The notes below the pieces were generated by a model. It ran no database searches, was not told the origin of the DNA, and saw only the letters and a program-made list of their open reading frames with translations. The position numbers were made by a program, and so were the translations under genes. This document shows positions 23,761 to 35,888 of a DNA stretch of 64,000 nt, piece after piece. The stretch comes from Pseudopyrenochaeta lycopersici (taxonomy: Eukaryota > Ascomycota > Dothideomycetes > Pleosporales > Pseudopyrenochaetaceae): contig NHZP01000024.1 in assembly GCA_003313425.1 (NCBI GenBank), forward strand, positions 372,001 through 436,000, in the 5' to 3' direction. Positions within the stretch are counted from its first letter, which is position 1. Each line of letters starts with the position of its first letter.

Positions 23761-25631
23761 GGAAAGCGTCTCGCTGGCGTTATAGAGAAATCGAAGAGCA
23801 TTGTTTTACTTGAAGAAGTAGTGTATAGGATAAGACTTTAGCTGCATTTTGAGCCTTTTCAAGCCGAATATCGGTCTCCCTTCACCATATTTTTTGAGAG
23901 CGTCACTTCCTCCTAGTGTGCTTTCAACCCCTACCCTATTTCCTTAGTCTCACAACGCTCACATCCAATCCACATACCTCTTGGTTCTAATTTTGCAGCT
24001 CCGCATTAGTCACTGCCCACTTTTATGGTTCATCGAAGACTATGCAAACGTTCTTGTGTTGCTGGGTTGGTTTGTGAGATTGACAAACAGCTCCTGTGGT
24101 ATAGTCTGCCGAGAATCATGGCAGTTACACTGTCTCTCACAAATCTCAGCCTGGTTTGACACATGTGCCAGAAAAGGAATATATCCACCGTTGTATTAAT
24201 CCAAATGCGCTCAGTCAGACTAAACATTTGTCTAATTTTCAGCGTTCATTGGCCTGTCCAAAGCCAGCCATCGCGACTAGAAAGGCCATGCTGACACAAA
24301 GCATCATCTACGGACAGTCTACACAGAGTTTATTCGCTATGTGGCAGCTTCTTCTGCTCCACAGCCTTCCTTGCCGAGTCTCCTCCGCCTTCACATCGAA
24401 TAGACCCGTTTTATCAAGATTCTCGTCGAAAAGATGTTGCCTTCCAAATTCGCGGCTCGAAGCTAAGGAGGAGTTGTCTTACTCGTTGCTTTACTTTACA
24501 CAACTTCGAGTACCTTCAACGTCTCCACTCTGGAACGACCCGATTTGGGACTTTTCGACCGATTGATGGATAGCCATTTTGTATATTCAAATACAATGAC
24601 ACCGCTGGTTAGCGATGTGTATGAGCAACACCGTCTTTGTCAATAGCCAACGCCTTACATCTCGGAGATTCCACTATGCAAATCATAGAGACTGAATGGC
24701 CCATAGATAGTTGAGATCTACATGTATTATGATGCATACATGAAAATTGAATCGCAATTGACCGACTCATTCGTGATCACCTCAAAGAACAAACGCCGAA
24801 ACCTGTTAAATTGGCACGCACATTTTCCCATTTACAAGTCGCTTCATCTTTACTGGCAGCCAAACCATGGTTCTGGTAATCACGCTTTGCGTCGGTTGCC
24901 TTGTGAATCTGCGGCGAGGCTCGTAACTTGCCGCAGCCACCACCACCACCACATGGGTCGCAGGATGTTGTGGATCACAACTTTCATGATTCAGAAAATA
25001 TTCGATTTTCGCAAGGGAGAATAATCTGAAAATAAGCTTGCACAGCACTGATTGGATGGGTCGTATGGCATGCGGTTACTAGCTTACTCGCAGCGTAATT
25101 GTAGCCATCGGAGGCGGTCGGAATAGGAGCTTACACGGTAGGAACTGATGCAGGATTCAACGCAGAGCCGCGAATGAACAAGCCACGCTATGACGCGGGA
25201 TGCCGGGCGGTGCTGACTTTGCAGGCCGTTCTCGGTTCACTGCCTTCGCCTTGGTAGCCTTACGCCCCATCAACCAACACCAAGAACCTATCATATCAGC
25301 GAACCCAAGGAATAAGTCTTATTATACGTATGAAACGCCTTTAGGCAACCATCTTGGATCGTCAGGCTGAGTATATGCAATGCCAGGCCAAGCAAGTTTC
25401 GAAAATGTGCACTGGCTTTCATGCGCGCTGTCGCGTGTTTCAATGCGTTGGCTAAGAATGCAGAGCCACGTTCATTATAATGTCTTTCGGACGATAGCAT
25501 CCAGGAAAGTGTGAGGTTAGGAAGACATTTGATCTGCTCCTCTTTGCTCACTGGGTTGTCTATAAGTACGCCAATACTACTCTCCAGCGATTCCTTTTGC
25601 ATTCTCTTCACTTAAACTCATATCCTGAACG
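23761..25631. other. Intergenic region, 1.9 kb
   Basis: No gene supported. ORF 24156-24566 (136 codons) has no family features. A short CAC/CCA repeat lies at about 24938-24953. Confidence 0.45.
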
Positions 25632-27324
25632 ATGGCCATGATGGCCATTCGTACCGCAGTCTCTCTTTCGGTGATATTTCCTGCTGTATTCGCCTTATGT
25701 CCACCACCAGGTGCTCTCCTCCCACCTCCGTTGCTTAACAATACTTCCTCAAATTTCAGCATCCCAGATTCTGTTTTTGATAGTCTTCCGTTTCGAGCAA
25801 ACACTTCCTTTGCCATCAAAGCATCCATAGGGAAGACCACAGTCTTCCAGTATGAGCACTCAGCTCCAGGCCGCGAAGTCCCGCAGTCGCTCCTCGACAC
25901 GAAAACCCGTATCGGAAGCGTTACCAAGATGCTTACAACGCTCGCCATCGTCTTGAGTGACGATAAAATTAGCCTCGAAGACTCCATCACCAAATTTGTG
26001 CCAGATCTCGATAAGGAATCTTATCAGGACGTGACTATAGGCGCGCTCACAGACCACAGTGCTGGCCTGGGGCGCTTCGTATGCTTTACCCATCATGCAT
26101 TTTCAGATCGCGTATGCTAACGGGTTGCAATAGGGTTACGTCGGCGACCTCGCCCTGGTCGGCTTCAACGCCTCTATTCTTGGCCTACCAACTATCAACA
26201 ATACTCTTCCAGGATGTGATTCAATTCCAGGCGGTTCGCCTTGCACAGATACTGAGGTTTTATCAATGTTCAATCACCCGTCATATATTCCGCGATCCCC
26301 AAATTCAGGATCTATGTACTCTAACATCGGCTTCAACCTCCTCGGTATGGCACTCGAATCGGTGCATGGCAAGAGCTATGAAGAGATCATCAATGACTTG
26401 ATTCTCAAGCCTCTCGGAATGACACAGACAACTTTTGTCACGCCACCAGATGATGGAGGCGCTATCCTGCCCAGACTTCCGGCGGATGCTGGGTGGTTCG
26501 TTGCCGATTATGGCAACTTTAATCCGACTGGTGGTCTTTGGTCTACGCCAGTCGATACACTGAGGTTACTCCAAGGACTCCTTGATCATGAGCTACTCGA
26601 TAAAGTTGAAACCAGAAAATGGTTGAAACCGAGAGCTCTGTTACCATCAGTACAGCAACTTGTTGGCATATCATGGGAGATTGTGAGGCCGACGGATCTA
26701 GCTATTGCTTTCCCACGCCCCATAGACATATACACGAAGGCAGGAGGAGTGAATGGATACGCGGCTTATGCGGTGATTATTCCAGAGTACGATATTGCAC
26801 TCACTATCCATGCTGCTGGAGGTCGCCCGCCGAGCGCAGCTATTGAACTCCTCGGCCTAGCCACCAAACCACTCGTCGCGTACGCAGATCAGTTGGCACG
26901 GTCTCAGGCAGCGGAAAAGTATGCCGGCACATACAGGCTGATTGGTGGGAACTCTATAAGCACAGTCACCTTGGAGGCAGACGAGGGGCCAGGACTTGTC
27001 ATCACTAATCTAACGGTCAACAATGCTCCAGTTCTTCAGTCTCTCGCTGCTATGGGAGGATCTTCACTCGAGAACTTCAGCGCGCGGCTTTACGCTACAG
27101 ATCCAGACACTCTAGGTACGAGTGAGGAGAGTTGGAGAATGTTATTGGATCAAAAAGCCAAAGACAGGGGCTTTGCGGAGCTGAATTGCGCAGGCTGGAT
27201 TGTGGGCGATCAATACCGGTATGCGGGCGAACCCCTGGATACTTTTGTCTTTCACATGCAAGCCGGTCGGGCCGTCAGTCTGGAGCTGCCGGGGTGGCTG
27301 GTCAAGCTGGACAGGGTCGCGTAA
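25632..27324 (+). CDS. Secreted beta-lactamase-family serine hydrolase
   Basis: Two exons: 25632-26078 and 26134-27324; product 545 residues. The N-terminal hydrophobic stretch (AVSLSVIFPAVFALC) is a likely signal peptide, and several N-x-S/T sites fit secretion. The catalytic SxxK of the class C beta-lactamase/DD-peptidase fold is S96-V-T-K99 in RIGSVTKM, and the YxN box is Y211-S-N. A third motif may be the Gly-rich KAGGVNGYA. The C-terminal domain resembles the beta-barrel extension of fungal members. Fungal relatives include esterases and lactamase-like enzymes, mostly uncharacterised; the substrate cannot be told from sequence. It lies 0.9 kb upstream of a co-oriented secreted oxidoreductase. 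Spliced frame is continuous. Confidence 0.9.
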
Positions 27325-28212
27325 ATTTCTCTACAATCGACATTGAATAGTCCGGATTCCCGGCGGGTATCAGCACAATCATGATAATTAGATCCACTTC
27401 AAGATCTGCATGTATGCCCATATATAATTAGTAGATCACAATCACTTCACAGGGGTTCACAGAAAGGTTGCGTTGATTTATGTGTGTGTGTATGTGTGTT
27501 ACAAGACACACACAATCTTTATTATGGTAAGCGCGCGTGACGGTTACCGTACTGCAAACGGGGGTGTAGGAGTGTGGCCATAGAGATTGAATCATTTAGC
27601 CAGCTCCGACAAATCTTGGAAAGCCATTATTGACGTGAAGCGATTTCAGGTCCGAGGTAGTTTTGGTTCCTGCTATTGGCCTACTACACCCTTGACAGGG
27701 CTTATGAGTTGAAATATTGTGGAATATGCAAGACATATCAAGGGCTGGCATTTAGGGGAGTGTGAGTTTGGTAGGAATGAGGGGTAGGTAGGGATGAGGA
27801 ACCCTAGTCTTCGCACACCTTGTACTCCGTCTTCTATTCTCTGAACATGTACATTTGAGCATGGAAAAATGCCCACTTTGGGTATGAAACCAAGGTTTAA
27901 AGTGATCACACGTTGCGGCCAACAGGGTTCTCCAGTACCCCTCTCAGGTGGTAAGGTACGTGGTACCACGGACATTCCCGGATTTGGCAGGCGCCCGCGC
28001 AGCTTCCACCACCCATGGCCAAATTAAGGAACGACTTACATCACATGTCGGTTAGCTTTGGAGGTGAAGAAAGTATGCTGTTGTACGCGAGAGAGTAATT
28101 TCTGTTGTTTCCAAGAACCGGGGTAAAAGCCACGCATGTATAATACCTGCGCAGAGTCACAGTTTCAGGAACCCCTATGCTCAGGTGCCTGAACACCTAG
28201 CACCTAGCAGCT
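27325..28212. other. Intergenic region with TG repeat and promoter of oxidase gene
   Basis: About 0.9 kb. A TG run at 27480-27500 is followed after a short spacer by its complement (GACACACACA), so the strand could fold into a hairpin. Just before the downstream ATG a heptamer CACCTAG is repeated in tandem at 28194-28207, preceded by AGGTG, its inverted partner. Confidence 0.6.
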
Positions 28213-29864
28213 ATGGCGCGCTTCCTCATCTCAACTGTTGTTGCACTCTTCCCTGCTTTTCTCTATGCGGAGCCTTACAACACATTCGACGGCGTGGGCT
28301 TCCCAGCCTGCAGAGATGTCGCCAGGGTTGATAATCCTTCGACAATTGACGAAGCCATTGCTATCGTCAAAAATGCGTACAATACGAACACACCGGTTCG
28401 AGCAAGTGGTAATGGCCACATGTGGTACGATACCATGTGTTCCGATAACCCGAAAACCGTCGTGATCCGCACTGAGAACCTCAACCGTATCACTGAATTT
28501 TCCTTGCCCAGCGGAGCCGCTGAAGGGTCTGTGGTATTTGAGGCTGGTGTGACTTTCATGCAACTAGCCGATTACTTGCACAACCGCGGGGCCAGCATTG
28601 GATACACTTTGGTGAATTGGAATATCACTATCGCTGGTTCCATCGCAATGGGAGCGCACAGGAGTAGTCTGAAGAACGATAGTATGGTTGCTGCAGGTGC
28701 ACTAGAACTGCAGATCATCGACGGGAAAGGCGACTTGAAAGTGATCAAGAAGGGTGATAGCGAGGAGTGGTCGGCTGCATCGACGTCCCTTGGATTGCTT
28801 GGCGTTATTGCAAAGGTGAAGATGAGGATCTATCCTGAATTCAAAGTTTCAGCAAATCAGGATATGTAAGTACATGCAAAGAGTTTCAAAGGAAACGTTA
28901 GGGCTGACTGATCCAGACTTGCCGAAGACAAGGTCCTCAAAGGCGACATCTATGGTATGGTGTCTCCCTATGCAACAGCAAATCTCTGGTGGTGGCCACA
29001 TCTCAAACTCTTCCATCACCGATACTACGACCCCATCCCAGCAAATTCGCAGAGCCAAGAAGGTTTCCAATCGACCTTCAGCATAACTCAATCCGAGGCC
29101 GATTCTGCTGTAAACTTACTCGAGGCCGGTATGTTTGTCTGTGCCTAGCCGACTAAGTGTATGCTAATGCGATTTCGTGACCAATAGGCAAGACTTCTGA
29201 GATCTCAAGAACTTTTGCCGAGTCGCTCTTCTTTGGCCTATGGTCCCTTCCGAATTTCCGCACAAAGGGCTCAGCTCTACCTATCCTATTCTTCCCAGTA
29301 TACGGTTGGAGCCATGACGTACTCATCGGTGGCCTGTACAATGACACTTTGCTGGATAAATACAAGACACAATGGGACTTTGGTCTGCGCGGCATGACGC
29401 TCGAACTCGCATTCCCAATGACACGCGCAAACGAGGTCCTTCAGCGCGTCCGAAAGGCTTTTGATGATGAAAAATCAATCTACAATATTACTATGACATC
29501 CACATACCGATCGGGAATCAACATCAAATTCGGAAGGCCTTACTTTGATTTCCTTGGCCAGGTTACGAATGGAACTGATGCTGATTGGAGCAAGGGTGCA
29601 CTCATGTTCGACTTTCCAACGTACAGACCAAAAGACGGAATAAGATTCAATGAGCCCTTTTACGCACGACTGGCACAGACTCTGATTACCGAGTTCCCGT
29701 GCCGTCCGCATTGGTCAAAGAATACGCGCGAGGTATTCAGTCTCATGATGGCGAATAATAAATTGAACCCAGGTTACCTTGCGCGATTCAAGGCTGTGAG
29801 GCAGGCCTTTGACCCCAAGGGAATATTCAAGAGCGTCGTCGGCGAGACTTTGGGAATGTACTAG
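28213..29864 (+). CDS. Secreted FAD-linked sugar-lactone oxidase-like protein
   Basis: Three exons: 28213-28865, 28917-29128, 29188-29864; product 513 residues. It starts with a typical signal peptide (FLISTVVALFPAFLYAEP). An FAD-binding domain of the vanillyl-alcohol-oxidase fold follows (VRASGNGHMWYD, TLVNWNITIAGSIAMGAHRS). The C-terminal half is of the D-arabinono-1,4-lactone oxidase type, ending with the usual FDPKGIF box. Canonical ALO is mitochondrial and makes erythroascorbate; a secretory signal points to an extracellular relative that oxidises a sugar lactone, sugar or alcohol. The exact substrate is unknown. Its stop is 28 bp from the convergent UBA4 stop. Confidence 0.87.
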
Positions 29865-29892
29865 TTATGATAGAACACGCCCTGAAGATATC

Positions 29893-31607
29893 TTAGTAGT
29901 CTGGGAAATCTGCATCTACGTTGGTCCTCCAAGCTTGCAAACCACCCCTAATGTCTCCAACGAATCTCCTTCCCCCATAATCAAGTCCAAAGTCTTTCAT
30001 CTTCTTAACCGTGATTTGAGAGTCATTCCCTAGCCTACAGACAACGAAGATTGGCTTGTCAGATTGTTTTAGCTGCGCAACCCAATCGTCTTCATCGACA
30101 ACCATGTCATTCGAACCAGGGCTGGGCGTATTCATACGAAGATGAGGACTCGTGGTAGATGATACAGCCGAGAAAGGTACATTAATACTGCCATCGATGT
30201 TGCACAGCTCAAACTGCACTTTCTCCCGGACATCGACTAAGATATGATTGTCCCTGCTCAAGGCCGTCCCAGTGAAAGGGTTCACTCCGGATCGTAACTT
30301 GGCAAAATTTTCGGCTGATATGCGTTCTTGGGGTGAAAGTGCGTTTATCGGACTGATACTACCACAGAATTGAATGTAGTCCAGACTTCCTGACTCTAGT
30401 GCCATGGGAGTAATTGTCGCTTGTGCTGAACACGCAGCGCACGTGACTTTCCGTGAACGTAGTTTTATCGACCTGAACATCGGGTTTGAATAGGCAGAAA
30501 ACACCAGTAGACTTGGTGGATCTACTGGCGTTGACTGTGATATCACATACCCCTGCGTAAGTACTTTGATAGCCTGCAAAGCCTGTAACACACCCATTAC
30601 ACCAACAACTGGTCCCAAAATCCCACCATCGCCGCACGACACGACGGATTCGGGGGGTGGCGGTTTGGGGAAGACACAGCGGTAGCAAGGCCCTCCATTG
30701 GGATTTCCTTGTGGTAAAGGTGGGTTGTTGAGAACCATGAGTTGGCCATCGATGCGTAGTGCTGAGGCTGAAACAAGTGTTTTGCCGAGCAGGACGCAGG
30801 CATCGGATATGAGGTAGCGAGATGCTGGTGTATCCGTACAGTCCAAAACAAGATCGTAGTCTTTGAATATTGAGATTGCAGTCTCTGGTGTGAGCCTCAA
30901 TATATGAGGTATGAGTTTGACGTTGGGATTAAGTCTAATTCGACTGTCAGTGTAGGACTGCAGTGGGTATCAGTGCAAGCATGTCCACGCACGAGTTTAG
31001 AGCTACCATTGCGCTCTCGACCTTCGTCATGCCAGCTTTCGCAGTTGAATGTAGAATTTGGCGATGAAGATTTGATTCTTCAACCACGTCGCCATCCACT
31101 AGGCCTACAGTACCGACTCCGGCTCCAACGAGGTATGCCGCAGACGGACAACCTAGGCCACCAACTCCCACGATGAGTACTCGCGATTTCTTTAAACGAA
31201 GCTGGCCTGGGCATCGTTAGAGCCATTGTGGAATTTTTCCATTATCTCGAATCCTTTCCGACGGTGTACATACCCTGCAAACCAATCTCCGGCATGATCA
31301 GCTGTCTTCCATACCTCTTATATTCGTTTTTCTCGAGTGGCCATCTCCCTTCCTGCTCCAATTCATCTTGCTCCGACTCTTTCACTTCATGCTCCAGAAT
31401 AGCGAAAACCTCGGAGCGGAAGGCATCAGCAATCCCAAAGTTCATGTCGTGATCCAATGGATCCGTCGAGATAGGCCTCCTCTTTCGCAGAACTCTCTCC
31501 TGTTGGCGATGAGCGTGCTCTGCCTCCTCCAACTGCCGGCGTAGATCTTTGAGCGCTGCTTCACATGTCGCTATTTGCTGGCGTAATGATTCAATTACGA
31601 CAGTCAT
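29893..31607 (-). CDS. UBA4: Adenylyltransferase and sulfurtransferase UBA4/MOCS3
   Basis: Three exons on the minus strand: 31607-31274, 31206-30993, 30943-29893; product 532 residues. A short coiled coil (residues 1-45) precedes a ThiF/E1-like domain with nucleotide-binding GVGGLG (about 125-130) and the [14 protein letters not shown] segment. Two CxxC pairs (CYRC, CAAC) fit the zinc site. The C-terminal rhodanese domain holds the sulfur-carrying Cys in [10 protein letters not shown] (about 485). The protein activates the ubiquitin-like Urm1 by adenylation and thiocarboxylation for 2-thiolation of wobble uridine in tRNA and for urmylation; the MOCS3 branch also serves molybdopterin synthase. 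All splice sites are GT-AG. Confidence 0.94.
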
Positions 31608-33624
31608 AATTGCTGATTGTGGATGATGCTCAGCACATGACGTGCGATAGATCTAGTAGGAGAATGTGGGGGCCTGTGGAGGGGCTCTTTATCGATAAAA
31701 GCTACGCTAGGCAGGTGCCTGTCAAGCACGTGCACAGGAAGCCAGCTCATTCATACCCAAGCATGTCCTGCTAACAGTCTTTAAATTAGAATACTTTTAT
31801 TTGTAAATCTAGGGTACATTAAACTCGGCTAATTGGGCATGAGGTGCACATATGGATTGCTGTGGTTGGTTAAAAGACCGGAACTCATCTCAGATCCGAC
31901 CTCTTGCGAAGAGAGACGCATTGTTTAGGCAGTGGGCCATCAACATGCTGTAGGTCCTGAGACTTTACTTGAATGAGGTCATGACATCAATAGTAGTACA
32001 AACATCTGCAACCTTGCTGATGCTTTGCATTGTACTTGCACACCCTCCTCGCCCTACACCCCCCTAGTCTCTGCTTATGCATCTTGCCCATTTTGGAGGG
32101 GTCTCTTCGGCGGCAATTGCTGCCTCGTGACGGTTGATGAAGCCAGTGGTGTTTTGAGCTTGGCCTCGGTTGGTCCGGCAAGGAAAGCCTCTTTCTTTTC
32201 AGCATTGCGGCCAATGATATCGTCTCATCCACCAGGTTACGAATACCGAACTTTGCGGCTAGCCTACATGCGAGTAATTGCTCATTTCCTGCAGGAGCAT
32301 GCAGTGTTTTAACGATATTTGTGGTTTTGTGAATGGTCAGCCTCAGTCTGGAGCCAACAGATGATCTGAGGGATGAAAGAGTAATCTGAACGGTGAAAGT
32401 AAAGAGACCACCATCTCGGGGGTCATCAATTTGCTGGCATCAGCTCTTGTACACGTGCATTCTCTTTGCAGTCGGGACAAATGTGTACTATTTCCTTTCA
32501 GGTCGATCAGGAACCTCATGCATCCTGTTTCGAACGACAGGGACCAACGGGGGCTAACAAGTCTGACGTGTTGATGCATCGTGCACCGTTGCACGTAAAA
32601 GTACGAGGCCCCAGGCTACGAGTATGGAACCCTGGCTCTGGATATCTGGAGTAACGCAGGTAAGATATTTTCCGTTCCAACGATTGGCAGTTCAAACGGG
32701 GTATAATTAGGCGAGTACTGAGCGTCGCGAATCAAATATCGCTGGGTGTGCCTTGCCTCGTGCCTTCTTCGTGGTCCAGGCCAAAAACTTGTTCGTGTTA
32801 TGGCTCCCCACCGCGGTTCCGAAATCTAGAGATGTTTATTTCGCGAAATCTTTATGGCTGGCACTAAGTAAAATCTAGATCTGTAGGGCTCAGCCATGAT
32901 CGGCGCTTTCCACACCAAAAGGAACATGGTGTTTCATAGTGACATAAGGCTAGCATTGGGGAAAAGCAAGTAATCAATCAGCGAATCGACGGATATGATG
33001 GTTGTACACGTTGACCCAGCAATTCGGCTAGTCTGCCCAGACGGCGGGAGATGAGCAGTTGTGCGCAACCTTGCCCCCCTAATGGCTTCGGTCGCTTCTG
33101 TTTGTAAGATTGGCGGCGCACTGTACGCTCGTCAGCCTGCGTCGTGCTTCGACAGCGTCATAGTGTTAAGGCGGAAGGATCCCGTCGAATGCTTGCAATA
33201 TTGCAAATCGTGACTCGGCTTTCGAGATGTGCTCCGCTAAAGGCTTGGGCGCGCAGCGTCCCCACCAAAGCGGTATTGGCGTGAACTCACATGGTGGCGT
33301 TCACGCCTTTTCGGTTTGGGTAGGGAAGTGGAGGAGAGCTGACCGGCTGCTATAGGCCATGCTTGGTCAGGATGCTTGAGCTGCCCGTCATCAGCCGCCG
33401 TCTCTGATCCAGTTGTTCGGTCGCCTGCTAGTTTATGTTTTGTTAAAGGGTCTTGATCCGCGTTTGTGATACCTGCTGTCCCTTGTCAGATTTGGATGTT
33501 ACAAAAAGTCGACTTTGCCACTGCCCCGCCGTGGTCGCTTCCGCTTCCTAGACAGCCTGTTACCCCTCCACGGCTCGCATCATTACGATACGAACACCCT
33601 TTTCCTACTCTCACTACTGGCGCA
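31608..33624. other. Intergenic region, 2.0 kb
   Basis: Between the divergent UBA4 and HET-domain genes. No gene recognised; ORFs are short and without family features. An E-box-like CACGTG is at 31727-31732, next to a CAGGTGCCTG decamer (about 31712-31721) that also occurs upstream of the sugar-lactone oxidase gene (28182-28191). Confidence 0.5.
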
Positions 33625-35888
33625 ATGGTCAGCGTTTGTGCCACGTGCAAAGGGCTGCAAAAGCACCTCCGCGGACTCGATGGATCTCAGGAGCCGGAAA
33701 CGGAAAAGCTGCTGTGGATAGACACATCGCTTCCCGTGCTGAGGACCAGTGCAGGTGGCGGTTGCAGGGCATGCGCTTTAATCCTGAATGGTATTTTGCT
33801 ACACCACGATCGCTTTGCCGGCCAGAAAGAGGACAGGGTTAAGATCAAAGCGGAATCTTTCAACTCAAAACGGGAGAAGTCGCTCCAAGACCATCTTTCG
33901 GTAGAGGTTCGATGGAAAGAGCATGACGGACAGGGCGAAAACCAAGACGACGAACACGAGCAAGCTTCGGGCTACCCAGACCTTAAGCTGGAGTTCTTCA
34001 CAGATGGGGGTAAGTGATTCGAGACAAGTTTTCTACTCGTCTCAGGTTATATCACGTCGTGTTTGTTTTGCATAAATCCGTGTTGCTGACGTTCGTAGAC
34101 GGACAATCTCCATTCTCGGCGATTGGGCCAGGGCGTCAGATTTCAGACAATCCACTGCATAATACTTCCTTATCTACAGTACGGGGGATGATAGAGAATT
34201 GCCTGGCGAGTCATGCCACCTGTCGAAGAGGCAGACCAACGACTCTGCCAAAGCGCGTTCTAGACTTATTGACCGGCGACGATTCTAAAAGTATGAGACT
34301 GCACGAGTCTGAGTATATTCAAGATGAACGAAGATACGAACATGGCGAATACGTAGCGTTTAGCCATGTTTGGGGGTTGGCCAAAGGTATACCGAAAACG
34401 AGTTTAGAAACACTGCAGTCGCACAAAAAGAACATTCCATGGTCGACACTACCGAGAGCGTTCCAAGAGGCCGTTGTTTTGACGCGTGCGCTAGGTTTCC
34501 GCTGGTTATGGATCGACGCTTTATGCCTTGTCCAAGATGACGCTCAGGAGAAGCTGGAAGAATCGCTCAAGATGGACGAAGTCTTCGGCAACGCATTTTT
34601 AACTATTGCTGCAACATCCGCGACAGACAGCAGCACTCAGCCGCTATTTCCTCCTAAGACACAGCCCTTCAAGATTCAGGCAACGGACAACAAGGGTTCA
34701 CTTTTCAAGATCAATATAAGGGAGCAGCCGAGCCACTATAGTTTCAAAGCTCCATTTGACGAAGGAGCACACATGAATGAATGGGAGCTGCCATTCAACA
34801 CGTCTGAAGAAGCAAACTTACATACACCGCTTTTGAAACGCGGATGGCCGTATGTAGAACGTCTACTGTCACCCCGCGTACTACATTTTACCAAATCAGA
34901 GATGATTCTCGAATGTCGGGAAGGTCATCAGTGCGAATGCGGCCGGATCGATGACAAAGTGTTTGATTCACGAACGACCGACTCTATAAAACAGGAATTT
35001 GGCCGTATCATCGCTGAAACAGGCAATTGCCTTGTTGCGCACAGTCAACCGCACAATAAATTGGACACCATGACATCCCAATTAGCCAACACATCTATTG
35101 CCAATGGGCCGCAAGACTTGTCACGCACACGCGAGGAAGGGCTTCAACTTTGGTCCTACATCATTACCGAATTCACTGCACGAAACATTACCTATGACAG
35201 CGACCGATTGATTGCGATAGCTAGCATTGCAAAAGTACTATCACCCACTTTGCAATCAGGATACATAGCCGGACAGTGGACATTTAGCACGCTAAGCCTC
35301 CTGTGGTACCCCAACGACAGTACACGCTGCCGGCGCCCAAAGCTCACCCCCGGGCACAACGTACCAAGCTGGTCCTGGGCAAGTGTAGAAGGATCGCCGA
35401 TTTTCTTTGATAACGCTTCGGCTATGGATCTTGCATGCAGAGCTTCCTTTGGTCCAAAGGGCAAACGTGCATCTGCATGGAGCCCCGTTATGGGCGAACC
35501 TGTTGAGTTGACAGCGGCTATGGCCGTGGAGGTTGTGTTCCGCTCATCAGAATCGTCATATGCATTGACAAAGAATGGTATATCTGTAGATTTCACGCCG
35601 GATATCGTTCCACTACGAGGTGAGGATGCGCTACAGGATGGCGAAACACTCGTTTGCGTCCTCATCAGCATGACATTTCGAACCTCGATCGTTGGCCTTG
35701 TTCTCAAACCATCAGCCAACAATTCATATCGTCGTGTCGGGCGTTTTGAATGCTACGAGTGTACTCCGGAAGGTGTCGATCAAGAGATGAGCGAAGATGC
35801 TGAGACACTTTTCGGACATTGGTTCCCCGAGGTCCACGACATGACGCAGCTCGACAACTACGTACAACGGACATTCACAGTAGTGTAG
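33625..35888 (+). CDS. HET-domain (heterokaryon incompatibility) protein
   Basis: Two exons: 33625-34009 and 34099-35888; product 724 residues from ATG 33625. An in-frame ATG at 33496 would add 43 Pro-rich residues; the later start is preferred because HET proteins commonly begin close to a Cys-rich N-terminus (here CATCKGL and GGCRACALIL). The HET domain runs from about residue 212: YVAFSHVWG, LPRAFQEAVVLTRALGFRWLWIDALC, VQDD. The last segment, WLWIDALC, is at about 264-271 and is diagnostic. The usual SYCWG is SHVWG here. HET domains trigger cell death after fusion of unlike individuals in some fungi, but most paralogues have no known role. No partner domain (NACHT, ankyrin, WD40) is seen. 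Confidence 0.92.
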
